Assembly: GCA_017308255.1 (NCBI GenBank)
Contig: JAFKFN010000015.1
Location: forward strand, 1 to 64,000
Direction of reading: 5' to 3'
Source of the DNA: Altererythrobacter sp.
GTDB lineage: Bacteria > Pseudomonadota > Alphaproteobacteria > Sphingomonadales > Sphingomonadaceae
DNA length: 64,000 bases
The notes beneath the pieces were generated by a model, which was given only the letters and a program-made list of their open reading frames with translations, had not been told where the DNA came from and did no database searches. Shown piece after piece: positions 28,055 to 36,515 of this stretch. The position numbers and the translations under genes are program-made. Position 1 is the first letter of the stretch; every line of letters starts with the position of its first letter.

Positions 28055-30811
28055 GTGAGCGCATATGGCATCCCCAATCAGCGCGCGATCGTCGATCGCC
28101 GCCGCCTGGCCTCGGCCCTGACGGAAGCCGTGGCCGCCGAAGGCGCGCAGGCCGCGCGGCCCCGGATCGTCGCCCTGATGCGCGAGGCGCTGGAGGCCGG
28201 GCGCGAGGAGCTGACGCGGCGCCTTGCCGCCAAGCCCAGCGCCGGGCACGAGATCACCCAGGGCCATTCCTTCCTGATCGACCAGCTGATCCGCGTGCTG
28301 CACGATCACGTGATCGGCGATCTCTACCCGGCGCCGATCCGCACCCAGGGCGAACGGCTGACGCTGATCGCCGTGGGCGGCTATGGCCGGGGCGAGATGG
28401 CGCCCCATTCCGATGTGGACATCGCCTTCATCACCCCGGGCAAGACCGCCCCGTGGTGCGAACAGGTGATCGAGGCGCTGCTCTATTACCTGTGGGATCT
28501 CGGCCTGAAGGTCGGCCATTCCAGCCGCTCGCTGGATGACATGGTGCGCATGGCCCGGGCCGATCTCACGATCCGCACAGCCTTGCTCGAAGGCCGCTAC
28601 CTGTGGGGCGACCAGCCGCTCTATGCCGAGACCAGCCGGCGGTTCTGGGCCGAAGTGGTGCCGGGTTCGGAAGCGCGCTTCGTCACCGAGAAGCTGGCCG
28701 AACGCAATGCCCGGCACAAGCGCATGGGCGACAGCCGCTATGTGGTGGAGCCCAATGTGAAGGACGGCAAGGGCGGCCTGCGCGACCTGCAGACGCTCTA
28801 CTGGATCGGCAAATACATCCACCGGGTGAAAAGCGCCGCCGAGCTGGTCGATGTCGGCCTGTTCACCGCGAAGGAATACCGCAGCTTCCGCCGGGCCGAG
28901 AGCTTCCTGCTGGCGGTGCGCTGCCACTTGCACACCATCACCCGGCGGGCGGAGGACCGGCTGACCTTCGATCTCCAGCGCGAGGTCGCCCGCCGGATGA
29001 AGTTCGCCGATCGGCCGGGCCGCAGCGCGGTGGAACGCTTCATGCAGTTCTATTTCCTGCAGGTGCAGCACGTGGGCAACCTGACGGGCGTGTTCCTGGC
29101 CCATATCGACGAGGAGATGGGCCAGGCCCGCCGCCCGCGCGGGCTGCTTGCCGGCTTTCGCAGCCGGGCGCGCTTCTACAAGGGTTATCGCGTGCGGGGC
29201 GGGCAGATCAGCGCGCCGTCCGACGACTGGTTCGCGCGCGATCCCGTGCGGCTGATCGAGCTGTTCCAGATCGCCGAGGAGGAAGGCTTCGAAATCCATC
29301 CCGAAACCATGCGCATGGCCCGGCGCGATGCGGAGCTGATCCGCGAGCCGGTGCGCCGCGATCCCCGGACCAACGCGCTGTTCCTCAAGCTGCTGACCGG
29401 CCGCAACGATCCGGAAACGGTGCTGCGCTGGATGAACGAGGCCGGTGTGTTCGGCCGGTTCATACCCGATTTCGGCAAGGTCAACGCGCAGATGCAGTTC
29501 GACATGTACCACCACTATACGGTGGACGAACATACGATCCGCGCGATCGGCCTGCTGGCGCGGATCGAGCGGGGGGAGCTGGCCGAGGATCACCCGCTGT
29601 CCACCGGCTTCATCCCCCGGCTCGGCAGCCGCCGGGCGCTCTATGTCGCGACGCTGCTGCATGACATCGCCAAGGGGCGCGGCGGCGATCACTCGGTGCT
29701 GGGGGCCGGGATAGCGCTCAGGCTATGCCCGCGCCTGGGCCTCGACGAGGCGGAGACCGAGCTGGTGAGCTGGCTGGTGCGCTGGCACCTGCTGATGAGC
29801 GCCACCGCCTTCAAGCGCGACTTGTCGGACCCCAAGACGATCACCGATTTCGTCGAGCAGGTGCAGACGCTGGAGCGGCTGCGCCAGCTCACCGTGCTCA
29901 CCGTGGTCGATATCCGCGCGGTCGGCCCCGGCATCTGGAACAGCTGGAAGCGCCAACTCCTGTCCGAGCTTTACGAGCTGTCGGAAGAGCGCATGCGCCT
30001 GGGCCACAAGCGGCGTGGGCGCGAGGAACGCATCGCCGCCAAGCGCGAGCGGGTGGCCGAGTTGCTGGGCCCTGATGCGCACTTGCTCGACGAGTTGGAC
30101 GATCGGTTCGACGATGCCTACTGGATCGCCGAGCCGGAGGACGTGATCGCCCTCAACGTGCCGCAATATGCCGAAGCCAAGGCGCGCGAGGACCACCTTT
30201 CGATCCATGCGCAGTATTATCCCGCGCGCGGGGCCACCCTGGTCACGGTGATCGGAGACGATCATCCGGGCCTGTTCTTCCGCATCGCCGGGGCCATTCA
30301 CCTGGCGGGTGCCAATATCATCGACGCGCGCATCCACACCACGCGGGTGGGCAAGGCGGTGGACAATTTCCTGGTGCAGGATCCGCTGGGCAACCCGTTT
30401 CGGGAGGCCGACCAGCTCGCCCGGCTGGGCAAGACGATCGAGGACGCACTGGCTGGCCGCATCGAGCTGGTGCCCCAGCTCGCTCGCCGCCCGCTAGCCC
30501 GCGCCCGGGCGGAAAGCTTCGAAGTCCATCCGCAGGTGTTCCTGGACAACCAGGCTTCCGGGCGTTTCACGGTGATCGAGGTCAACGCGCGCGATCGGCC
30601 GGCCCTCCTCAACAAGCTGGCCCATGCGCTGTTCGACAGCCAGCTCATGGTCAATTCCGCCCACGTCACCCAATATGGCGAGCGGGTGGTGGATACGTTT
30701 TACGTCACCGATCTGCTGGGCGGGAAGATCACCGACAAGGAGCGGCTGAAGCGGGTGGAGAAAGCCCTGCTGGAAGCAGCGGCGGAACCACGCGAGGCGG
30801 TCGCCGCCTGA
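28055..30811 (+). CDS. glnD: [Protein-PII] uridylyltransferase/uridylyl-removing enzyme
   Basis: This 918-residue nitrogen sensor adds and removes UMP on PII proteins in response to glutamine. Domains in order: nucleotidyltransferase with GGYGRGEMAPHSDVDIAF, the GlnD PII-uridylyltransferase domain, an HD domain with ATLLHDIAKGRGGDHS, and two C-terminal ACT domains (VIGDDHPGLFFRIAGAIHLA and EVNARDRPALLNKLAHALF). It begins at a GTG. All catalytic motifs are intact. It converges on the MetE-like gene with six bases between stops. Confidence 0.97.
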   Translation: MSAYGIPNQRAIVDRRRLASALTEAVAAEGAQAARPRIVALMREALEAGREELTRRLAAKPSAGHEITQGHSFLIDQLIRVLHDHVIGDLYPAPIRTQGERLTLIAVGGYGRGEMAPHSDVDIAFITPGKTAPWCEQVIEALLYYLWDLGLKVGHSSRSLDDMVRMARADLTIRTALLEGRYLWGDQPLYAETSRRFWAEVVPGSEARFVTEKLAERNARHKRMGDSRYVVEPNVKDGKGGLRDLQTLYWIGKYIHRVKSAAELVDVGLFTAKEYRSFRRAESFLLAVRCHLHTITRRAEDRLTFDLQREVARRMKFADRPGRSAVERFMQFYFLQVQHVGNLTGVFLAHIDEEMGQARRPRGLLAGFRSRARFYKGYRVRGGQISAPSDDWFARDPVRLIELFQIAEEEGFEIHPETMRMARRDAELIREPVRRDPRTNALFLKLLTGRNDPETVLRWMNEAGVFGRFIPDFGKVNAQMQFDMYHHYTVDEHTIRAIGLLARIERGELAEDHPLSTGFIPRLGSRRALYVATLLHDIAKGRGGDHSVLGAGIALRLCPRLGLDEAETELVSWLVRWHLLMSATAFKRDLSDPKTITDFVEQVQTLERLRQLTVLTVVDIRAVGPGIWNSWKRQLLSELYELSEERMRLGHKRRGREERIAAKRERVAELLGPDAHLLDELDDRFDDAYWIAEPEDVIALNVPQYAEAKAREDHLSIHAQYYPARGATLVTVIGDDHPGLFFRIAGAIHLAGANIIDARIHTTRVGKAVDNFLVQDPLGNPFREADQLARLGKTIEDALAGRIELVPQLARRPLARARAESFEVHPQVFLDNQASGRFTVIEVNARDRPALLNKLAHALFDSQLMVNSAHVTQYGERVVDTFYVTDLLGGKITDKERLKRVEKALLEAAAEPREAVAA

Positions 30812-30817
30812 TCCTTG

Positions 30818-31939
30818 CTATCGCCGGCCTTCGTCCGCCAGTTCCGCCCCTTCCGCCAGGGCGGCGAGCTTGCTCCAGACCACTTCGGGATCGAGGTTGC
30901 CGCTGCCGGCGTGGACGGAAAAGCCGCAATCCACCCCGGCCATGACTCGCTCGCGCCCCAGCAGGTCCGCATAGCGGCCGATGCGCTGTGCGATCAGCTC
31001 GGGGTGCTCGATATAGGGCGATTGCGGCTCTATCACGCCGGGGCACAACACTTTGTCCTCGGGCAGGGGATGGGTCTCGAAATAGGCGAATTCGTGTGCG
31101 TGGCGCGGATTGGCGCCTTCCAGCAGCACCGTGCGCGGCCTGGCCTGCCAGACGATGTCGGCGATCTCGGCCAGCGGCACGTCACAGACATGCGGCCCCG
31201 GATAATTGCCCCAGCACAAGTGCATCCGCAGCTGTTCGGCCGGAATGTTGCGCAAGGCGTGATTAAGCGCGGCGACGTTCATGCCGATCCGCCGGCGGAA
31301 TTCCTCGATGGAAAGATGGGTGAACTGCACATGGCGGCCCATGGCCAGATCGGGGCAATCGACCTGCAGCGTTATCCCGGCGCCGGCGATCGTCTCGTAT
31401 TCATGGCGCAGCGCCTCGGCGATGGCGAAGACATATTCCTCGTCGCTGGGATAATAGCGGTTGGGGAAGAACAGCGCCGTCACGCCGGGCGACGCGGCGG
31501 ACATGAAGGTTTCGTGCCCGCCCGCCAGCCGCTTCAACCGTTCGGCATCCTGGCGCGGGGCTTCCATGTCGATCACCGCGATCGGCCCGGTGCAGGCCGG
31601 CGCGCTGCGCTTCGCGCGGCCGCGATTGCCGAAGACCTGCGCCTTGGCGCCGGGGAACCGCTCCAGATCCTCGAACTCGTAGCTGCCGGCCTCGCCGTCG
31701 AAGCCCGACAGGCGATGCTTGATATACGTGGCATAGCTCGGCTTCGACATCTCGCCGTCGCCGATCACGGTGATCCCCGCCTGCTTCTGCCGCTCAACGA
31801 CTTCGGCGGTGGCCCGCTCGATCGCCGCGTCCAGCGCCGTGTCGCTCACGCTGTCGCCGCTTTCGCGGGCGAACATGAGGTCCAGCAGATAGTCCGGCCG
31901 CGGCAGGCTGCCGGTGTGGGTCGTGCGAAAACCGCTCAC
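30818..31939 (-). CDS. MetE C-domain-like zinc methyltransferase (second of pair)
   Basis: This 373-residue TIM-barrel protein resembles only the C-terminal half of cobalamin-independent methionine synthase (UROD/MetE-like). The zinc ligands are visible: His240-x-Cys242 in HLCWGNYPGPH and Cys338 in GVDCGFSV, with a probable Glu near 274. Stand-alone forms include epoxyalkane:CoM transferases and other thiol alkyltransferases, so methionine synthesis need not be the role. It starts at a GTG overlapping the stop of its upstream paralogue by four bases. Confidence 0.8.
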   Translation of the reverse strand: MSGFRTTHTGSLPRPDYLLDLMFARESGDSVSDTALDAAIERATAEVVERQKQAGITVIGDGEMSKPSYATYIKHRLSGFDGEAGSYEFEDLERFPGAKAQVFGNRGRAKRSAPACTGPIAVIDMEAPRQDAERLKRLAGGHETFMSAASPGVTALFFPNRYYPSDEEYVFAIAEALRHEYETIAGAGITLQVDCPDLAMGRHVQFTHLSIEEFRRRIGMNVAALNHALRNIPAEQLRMHLCWGNYPGPHVCDVPLAEIADIVWQARPRTVLLEGANPRHAHEFAYFETHPLPEDKVLCPGVIEPQSPYIEHPELIAQRIGRYADLLGRERVMAGVDCGFSVHAGSGNLDPEVVWSKLAALAEGAELADEGRR

Positions 31940-32967
31940 GCCAGCTCTTCGCGCACGGTGCGCGCGCCTTCGGCCATGGCCTTCATTTTGCCGAAGGCGA
32001 CATCGCGCGGAAGGTATTTGAGCCCGCAATCGGGTGCGACCACGATGCGTTCGGCCGCCACATGGGGCAGCGCCTTGCGGATGCGGGCGGCCACGGTTTC
32101 CGGCGTCTCCACATCGTGGGTGGAAAGGTCGAGCACGCCGAGGATGATCGTCTTGCCCGGCAGGCTTTCCAGGATCGCGCAATCGAGGTCCGATTGGGCG
32201 GTTTCGATGGAAATCTGCTTCACGTCCGATTGCGCCAGTTCGGGCAGGAAGTTGTAGCCTTCCGGGCGCTCGTGGATCAGCGCGGCATAGCCGAAGCAGA
32301 TGTGCAGCGCGGTGGTCCCCGTCACCCCATCCAGCGCGGCTTCCAGCGCCTTGAGGCCATAGGCGCGCGCCTTGTCCGGCCGCGCCTGCATGTAAGGCTC
32401 GTCAAGCTGGACCATGTCGGCCCCGGCCGCGAACAGGTCCTTGATCTCGCCGTTCACCGCCTTGCCGTAAGCCACGGCCAGCGCCTCAGGATCGCCGTAG
32501 TAATCGTCCTGCGCCTGCTGGCTCATCGTGAAGGGGCCGGGCACGGTGATCTTGATCGCCTTGCCGGTATGCTCGCGCATGAATTGGACATCGCGCACCT
32601 GCACCGGATGGCGGCGGCTGATCGGGCCCACCACGCGCGGCACCGGCACCGGCTCTCCGCTGCGGTCCAGCGCCGTGCCGTGGTTGTCCATGTCCACGCC
32701 GTCCAGCGCGGTGGCGAAGCGGTTGGAATAGCTTTCGCGCCGCATCTCCCCATCGGTCACGATGTCCAGCCCGGCCCGCTCCTGCTCGTGGATCGCCCAA
32801 ATGGTGGCATCGTCCCAAGCCTGTTCGAGTCTGTCCTCGGGAATGCGCCACAGCTCTTTCTGGCGAGTGCGCGGCGGGAAGCGCCCGGCCAGCTTGGCGC
32901 GGTCGATCAGCCAGTCCGGCTGGGCATAGGAGCCGACCAGTGAGGTAGGAAAAAGCGGAAGCGGCAT
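31936..32967 (-). CDS. MetE C-domain-like zinc methyltransferase (first of pair)
   Basis: This 343-residue protein belongs to the same MetE C-domain family as its neighbour but is clearly diverged. It opens TSLVGSYAQPDWLIDR, has GPFTMSQQAQDDYY and QLDEPYMQA, and zinc ligands His222-x-Cys224 (HICFGY), Glu255 and Cys314 (PDCGLKYLP). The pair could form a heteromeric enzyme that transfers an alkyl group to a thiol. Substrate unknown; the pairing with VOC, CoA-transferase and lyase genes nearby points to catabolism. Confidence 0.8.
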   Translation of the reverse strand: MPLPLFPTSLVGSYAQPDWLIDRAKLAGRFPPRTRQKELWRIPEDRLEQAWDDATIWAIHEQERAGLDIVTDGEMRRESYSNRFATALDGVDMDNHGTALDRSGEPVPVPRVVGPISRRHPVQVRDVQFMREHTGKAIKITVPGPFTMSQQAQDDYYGDPEALAVAYGKAVNGEIKDLFAAGADMVQLDEPYMQARPDKARAYGLKALEAALDGVTGTTALHICFGYAALIHERPEGYNFLPELAQSDVKQISIETAQSDLDCAILESLPGKTIILGVLDLSTHDVETPETVAARIRKALPHVAAERIVVAPDCGLKYLPRDVAFGKMKAMAEGARTVREELA

Positions 32968-32996
32968 GCGGGAATCCCTGTTTCAACCCCCTCGCT

Positions 32997-33087
32997 CGTC
33001 ATTCCTGCGAAGGCGGGAACCCAGCGCATGGGAAAAAGCGCGCGCAGCGCTCCCCGCTCCTGGGTCCCCGCTTTCGCGGGGATGACG
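32997..33087. repeat. Palindromic repeat, family B (copy 1)
   Basis: CGTCATTCCTGCGAAGGCGG and the inverted CCCCGCTTTCGCGGGGATGA end enclose a shorter hairpin. The same family recurs at 52377, 55708, 60854 and 63507. Confidence 0.85.
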
Positions 33088-33103
33088 AAGGAGGGGAACG
33101 GCC

Positions 33104-33640
33104 TCAGGCCGCTTCGGCGTGGCGGAAATCGTTGTTGGTGCTGTGATCGCCGGCCAGCCAGCGCTTCAGTTCGGCATGGGCGATCGACCGGCGATAGGCG
33201 TCGCCGCTTTCGGCGCGCGGATCGTCGCACGTGAATTCCACCGTCATGCCATTGGGATCGACCACGTAGATCGAGCGGCAATAACCGTGCTCCAGCGTAT
33301 AAGTCGCTTCCAGCCCGGCCTGCTTGATCCGCCCCTCCAGCTCCGCCTGGGTTTCCTTATCGACGTTGAGGGCGATGTGCATGAACGGCGTGGCCGGAAT
33401 CTCGGGGCCGAACAGCGCTTGATCCTCCGCATCGGCGAACTGGAAGAAGGCCAGCGCGCCGCCATCGCCGATGCCGAAGAAGCAGTGGCAATAGGTCCGG
33501 TCCTTGCCGAACAGGAAATCCTTCTCGCACCAGGTCGCGATCAGCGGCAGGCCCAGCACGTCCTCGTAGAACGCGCGGGTCGCTTCCAGGTCCTTGGTCA
33601 CATAAGCCGTGTGGTGCAGCCGGCTGGGCAGCTTGGTCAT
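33104..33640 (-). CDS. VOC family (glyoxalase/dioxygenase-fold) protein
   Basis: This 178-residue protein has the vicinal-oxygen-chelate fold. A His near the N-terminus (LHHTAYVTKDLEATRAFYED), HIALNV in the middle and a Glu in GMTVEFTCDD are the expected metal ligands, and GYCRSIYVVDPNG is the second module. Members include ring-cleavage dioxygenases, glyoxalases and isomerases; the substrate cannot be told. The start at 33640 fits a GGGAGACGG upstream; the longer open frame runs into a repeat. Confidence 0.85.
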   Translation of the reverse strand: MTKLPSRLHHTAYVTKDLEATRAFYEDVLGLPLIATWCEKDFLFGKDRTYCHCFFGIGDGGALAFFQFADAEDQALFGPEIPATPFMHIALNVDKETQAELEGRIKQAGLEATYTLEHGYCRSIYVVDPNGMTVEFTCDDPRAESGDAYRRSIAHAELKRWLAGDHSTNNDFRHAEAA

Positions 33641-33762
33641 GGCATCCGTCTCCCGATGCGGCCGAGTCCCCGCCCGGCCGCTTTGGGCGCAATGTATCAA
33701 AGCTGGGCAGGCGCGCAATTCATTCGCCGGGTGGGGCGGGGCGCTTCCTTCCCGACCGCCTT

Positions 33763-33847
33763 CGTCATTGCGAGGAGCGGAGCGACGAAGCAATCCAGGG
33801 GCGGCGCTCGCATTGCTCTGGATTGCTTCGCTACGCGCGCAATGACG
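33763..33847. repeat. Palindromic repeat, family A (copy 1)
   Basis: CGTCATTGCGAGGAGCGG and GAAGCAATCCAG with the inverted CTGGATTGCTTCGC and GCGCAATGACG. Copies recur at 42622, 54265, 57390 and 58679. This family is widespread in bacterial intergenic DNA. Confidence 0.88.
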
Positions 33848-33893
33848 AAGGTGGGGTTCTGGTGGTGGATTGGGTGGATAGACGGGAGAAAGC

Positions 33894-35024
33894 CTACCGC
33901 CCCTCGCGCCCCAGCACCTCGGCATTGTCGGCCCCCAGCTCGGGCGGCGGGACGACGCTGTCTTCCCGCTCCCCGTCGAACCGCACCGGGAAGCGAATCG
34001 TGCGGAAGCGTCCGCGCGCGCCTTCGCCTTCGATCACCAGCTTGTGGTGTTCGGCCAGCTCGCCCTCGACCACTTCCTTCGAGGTATAGAGCGGCGAATG
34101 CGGCACCCCCAGCGCGGCCAGCCGTTCTTCCCAATGGGCCCGCGGCTCCCGCGCGAAGATCGGGGCGAGGAAGTCCACCACCTTTTCGTAATTGGCGATG
34201 CGCGCCGGGCGGCTTTCGAACTCCGGCCGCTGGAGCATGTCCGGCTGGCCGACCGCTTCGGCCAGGTTTTCCCAGAACTTGGGCGGGCTCGACATGTGCA
34301 GCGCGATCCAGCCACCGTCCGCGCACTGGAACACGTAGCTCTGGCTCACATGCGGGCGCGACCAGGGGCCCATCACTTCACCGGCCGAAAGGTAATGCGT
34401 GAAGTCATCCATGTTGAAGTGGCTCATCGCCTCGAACATGGAGGTTTCGACCAGTCGGCCTTTCCCCGTCTTCTCACGCTCGTAAAGCGCGGCGAGTATG
34501 CCGTAGGAGGCATAGAAGCCCGTCACCGCATCCCCGATCGCCGGGCCGACCACGCGCGGATTGGCCGGATTGACCAGCAGCCGCAGGAACCCAGTGCTCG
34601 CTTGCGAAACGGTATCGAAGGCGGGCCGGTCCTTCCACGGTCCGTCGTTGCCGAAGCCGGAGATGTCGCAATAGATCAGCCGCGGGTTGATCGCCCTCAG
34701 CCGCTCCGCGCCCACGTTCAGGCGCTCGGCCACGCCGGGGCGGAAGTTCTGGATGAATACATCGGCGGTGGCCACCAGCGCGTCGAATGCCGCCAGGTCC
34801 TCCGCCTGCTTGGTGTTCAGCTCGATGGATTTCTTGTTGCGGTTGTAGGTCTGGTAATGCGGGGAATAGAGATCGCCCTTAAAGGCGCGGAATGGATCGC
34901 CGGTTTCCGGCATCTCCACCTTGATCACCTCCGCCCCCAGGTCCGCCAGCAGCACCCCGGCCGCCGGCCCGGTGATGAACGTGCCCATGTCGAGAACGCG
35001 GACGCCCTGCAGCGGTCTGGCCAT
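33894..35024 (-). CDS. CaiB/BaiF family III CoA-transferase
   Basis: This 376-residue enzyme transfers CoA between carboxylic acids through an aspartyl-CoA intermediate. The family blocks are GVRVLDMGTFITGPAAG, VIKVEMPETGDPFR, NRNKKSIELN and RPAFDTVSQASTG; the catalytic Asp165 lies in GPAIGDAVTGFYASYG. The substrate is unknown. The next gene on the other strand encodes a citrate-synthase-like lyase, which may cleave the CoA ester formed; both diverge from a common 171-base region. Confidence 0.9.
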   Translation of the reverse strand: MARPLQGVRVLDMGTFITGPAAGVLLADLGAEVIKVEMPETGDPFRAFKGDLYSPHYQTYNRNKKSIELNTKQAEDLAAFDALVATADVFIQNFRPGVAERLNVGAERLRAINPRLIYCDISGFGNDGPWKDRPAFDTVSQASTGFLRLLVNPANPRVVGPAIGDAVTGFYASYGILAALYEREKTGKGRLVETSMFEAMSHFNMDDFTHYLSAGEVMGPWSRPHVSQSYVFQCADGGWIALHMSSPPKFWENLAEAVGQPDMLQRPEFESRPARIANYEKVVDFLAPIFAREPRAHWEERLAALGVPHSPLYTSKEVVEGELAEHHKLVIEGEGARGRFRTIRFPVRFDGEREDSVVPPPELGADNAEVLGREGR

Positions 35025-35071
35025 TCAAGTCTCCCAATTCTTCGCTACCCCTAGCCGTGCCCCCCTCCCTC

Positions 35072-35148
35072 CGTCACCCTGAAGTTGCGCCCGCCACCAG
35101 GCTCGGGGAGACCCGATGGATGGATGCTGAAACAAGTTCAGCATGACG
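35072..35148. repeat. Degenerate palindromic repeat, family D
   Basis: GTCACCCTGAAGTTG and the inverted CTGAAACAAGTTCAGCATGAC are the decayed arms of a further repeat family, between the CoA-transferase and lyase starts. Confidence 0.6.
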
Positions 35149-35195
35149 CATAAGGGAAAGCGTGCTTCAAGCGCGCCGATATCGAGGAGAAAGCC

Positions 35196-35978
35196 ATGCG
35201 CATCGGCAAGCAGGACGCGCCTTATTCCGCCATCTGCACGTCGGACGCGGACCGCATCACCGTGCGCGGGCGCGATCTCGTCGGCGAGATCATCGGCAAG
35301 ATGGATTTCACCAGCTACTTCTGGTTCCTCGTCACTGGCGAGGAACCGGACGAGAACCAGACCTTCTTCGCCAATGCCATCCTCTGCGCGCTGGCCGAAC
35401 ATGGCCTGGTACCCAGCGTCGCCGCCGCGCGGATGACCTATGCCGCGGCGCCCGAAGCCATGCAGGGCGCCGTCGCCGCCGGCCTGCTCGGCTGCGGCAG
35501 CGTGGTGCTGGGCAGCGCGGAAGTGGCGGGCCGGTTCTACGCCGAATGCGTGGCCGATTGGCACAGCGACGGCGGCACGGCCGAGGATGCGGCCAAGCGC
35601 GGCATCGCCAGGCTGCGCGCCGACAAGCAGCCGATCCCCGGCTTCGGCCATCCGCAGCACGCGGGCGGGGACCCGCGCGCCAACCTTCTGCTGAAACTCG
35701 CCCGCGAACGCGGCGTCGGCGGCCCGCACGTGGCCATGCTCTACGCCATTCGCGACACGCTGCCGGAAATGATCGGCCGCAGCCTGCCGATCAACGTCAA
35801 CGGCCCGATCCCGGCGATCCTGCTCGACCTGGGCTGGCCGCTGGCGGCGCTGAAAGGGATAGGCCTGCTGTGCCGCACGGCGGGGCTGATTGGACATCTC
35901 ACCGAAGAGGCGGAGCGGTCGATCGGCTTCATCATGTCGGGCGCGGCGGCGGCGGCGATTACGTATGATGGGGAGTAA
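35196..35978 (+). CDS. Citryl-CoA lyase-like protein (citrate synthase fold)
   Basis: This 260-residue protein is a short member of the citrate synthase superfamily. GFGHPQHAGGDPRAN at 149-162 (His152 and Asp159) corresponds to the catalytic GFGHxxxxxxDPR of citrate synthases, and EHGLVPSVAAARMT resembles the substrate-binding region. At about 60% of citrate synthase length it resembles the citryl-CoA lyase-like group that cleaves 3-hydroxy-3-carboxyacyl-CoA esters to acetyl-CoA and a keto acid. A role with the divergent CoA-transferase is inferred. GAGGAGA precedes the ATG. Confidence 0.8.
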   Translation: MRIGKQDAPYSAICTSDADRITVRGRDLVGEIIGKMDFTSYFWFLVTGEEPDENQTFFANAILCALAEHGLVPSVAAARMTYAAAPEAMQGAVAAGLLGCGSVVLGSAEVAGRFYAECVADWHSDGGTAEDAAKRGIARLRADKQPIPGFGHPQHAGGDPRANLLLKLARERGVGGPHVAMLYAIRDTLPEMIGRSLPINVNGPIPAILLDLGWPLAALKGIGLLCRTAGLIGHLTEEAERSIGFIMSGAAAAAITYDGE

Positions 35979-36033
35979 AACGGAGGGCGCAGCTTGCCAT
36001 TGCGCCAGTTTAACCGACTCTGCCGTCATTCGA

Positions 36034-36450
36034 ATGACGGGAGACGGGCTGCACGAGCGGGTCTTTGCCACCCTTGACCAAGTTCGTAAGCACGGCGGGT
36101 GTCAATGGTGGCTCTACGCCTCGATCTGTAACGTGTGTGGCCAAGGCTGGATGATCGCTCAGGACGAGCGAATCCATGATAACTTCTATCTCAAGCGTCT
36201 ATCGGCCGACGCGCTAAAACGTATTCTCGAATATGACAGTTGGCCGAACGACTTTCTGACGTTTGAACAGGTGTTGCGGATAGGTGTAGAATTGGGAAAT
36301 ATTTGCAGGCTTCTCGATCCACATTCACCTGATCTCGTGCACACGGTTGAGGATTTGCGCCGCGAACGTCCAGATATTTCCGAAGATCAAATCGCCGCCT
36401 TGCTTGGTATATCGATCGGAGCGGCGAGCGAACTGCTCAACGACCCATAG
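36034..36450 (+). CDS. Hypothetical protein with Cys pair
   Basis: This 138-residue protein starts MTGDGLHERVFATLDQ if the ATG at 36034 is used; an in-frame ATG about 20 codons upstream is possible. It has CNVCGQGW near residue 33-40, followed by AQDERIHDNFYLKRLS and a C-terminal RRERPDISEDQIAALLGI that looks like a small helical DNA-binding or docking module. I recognise the pattern as an uncharacterised family but cannot name a function. The gene is visibly less GC-rich than its neighbours, which suggests recent arrival. An immunity-type role is only a thought. Confidence 0.6.
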   Translation: MTGDGLHERVFATLDQVRKHGGCQWWLYASICNVCGQGWMIAQDERIHDNFYLKRLSADALKRILEYDSWPNDFLTFEQVLRIGVELGNICRLLDPHSPDLVHTVEDLRRERPDISEDQIAALLGISIGAASELLNDP

Positions 36451-36515
36451 GTTTCGGTCCATCCAAGCTTGCCAACCCCCCGTCTCCCTCGCACAGTGCG
36501 CAGCGGGAGAGATAA

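Noticed and set aside
27650..29692. Long open frame antisense to glnD and lgt
   Set aside because: It crosses two well-supported genes and shows no motif; a reading-frame shadow.
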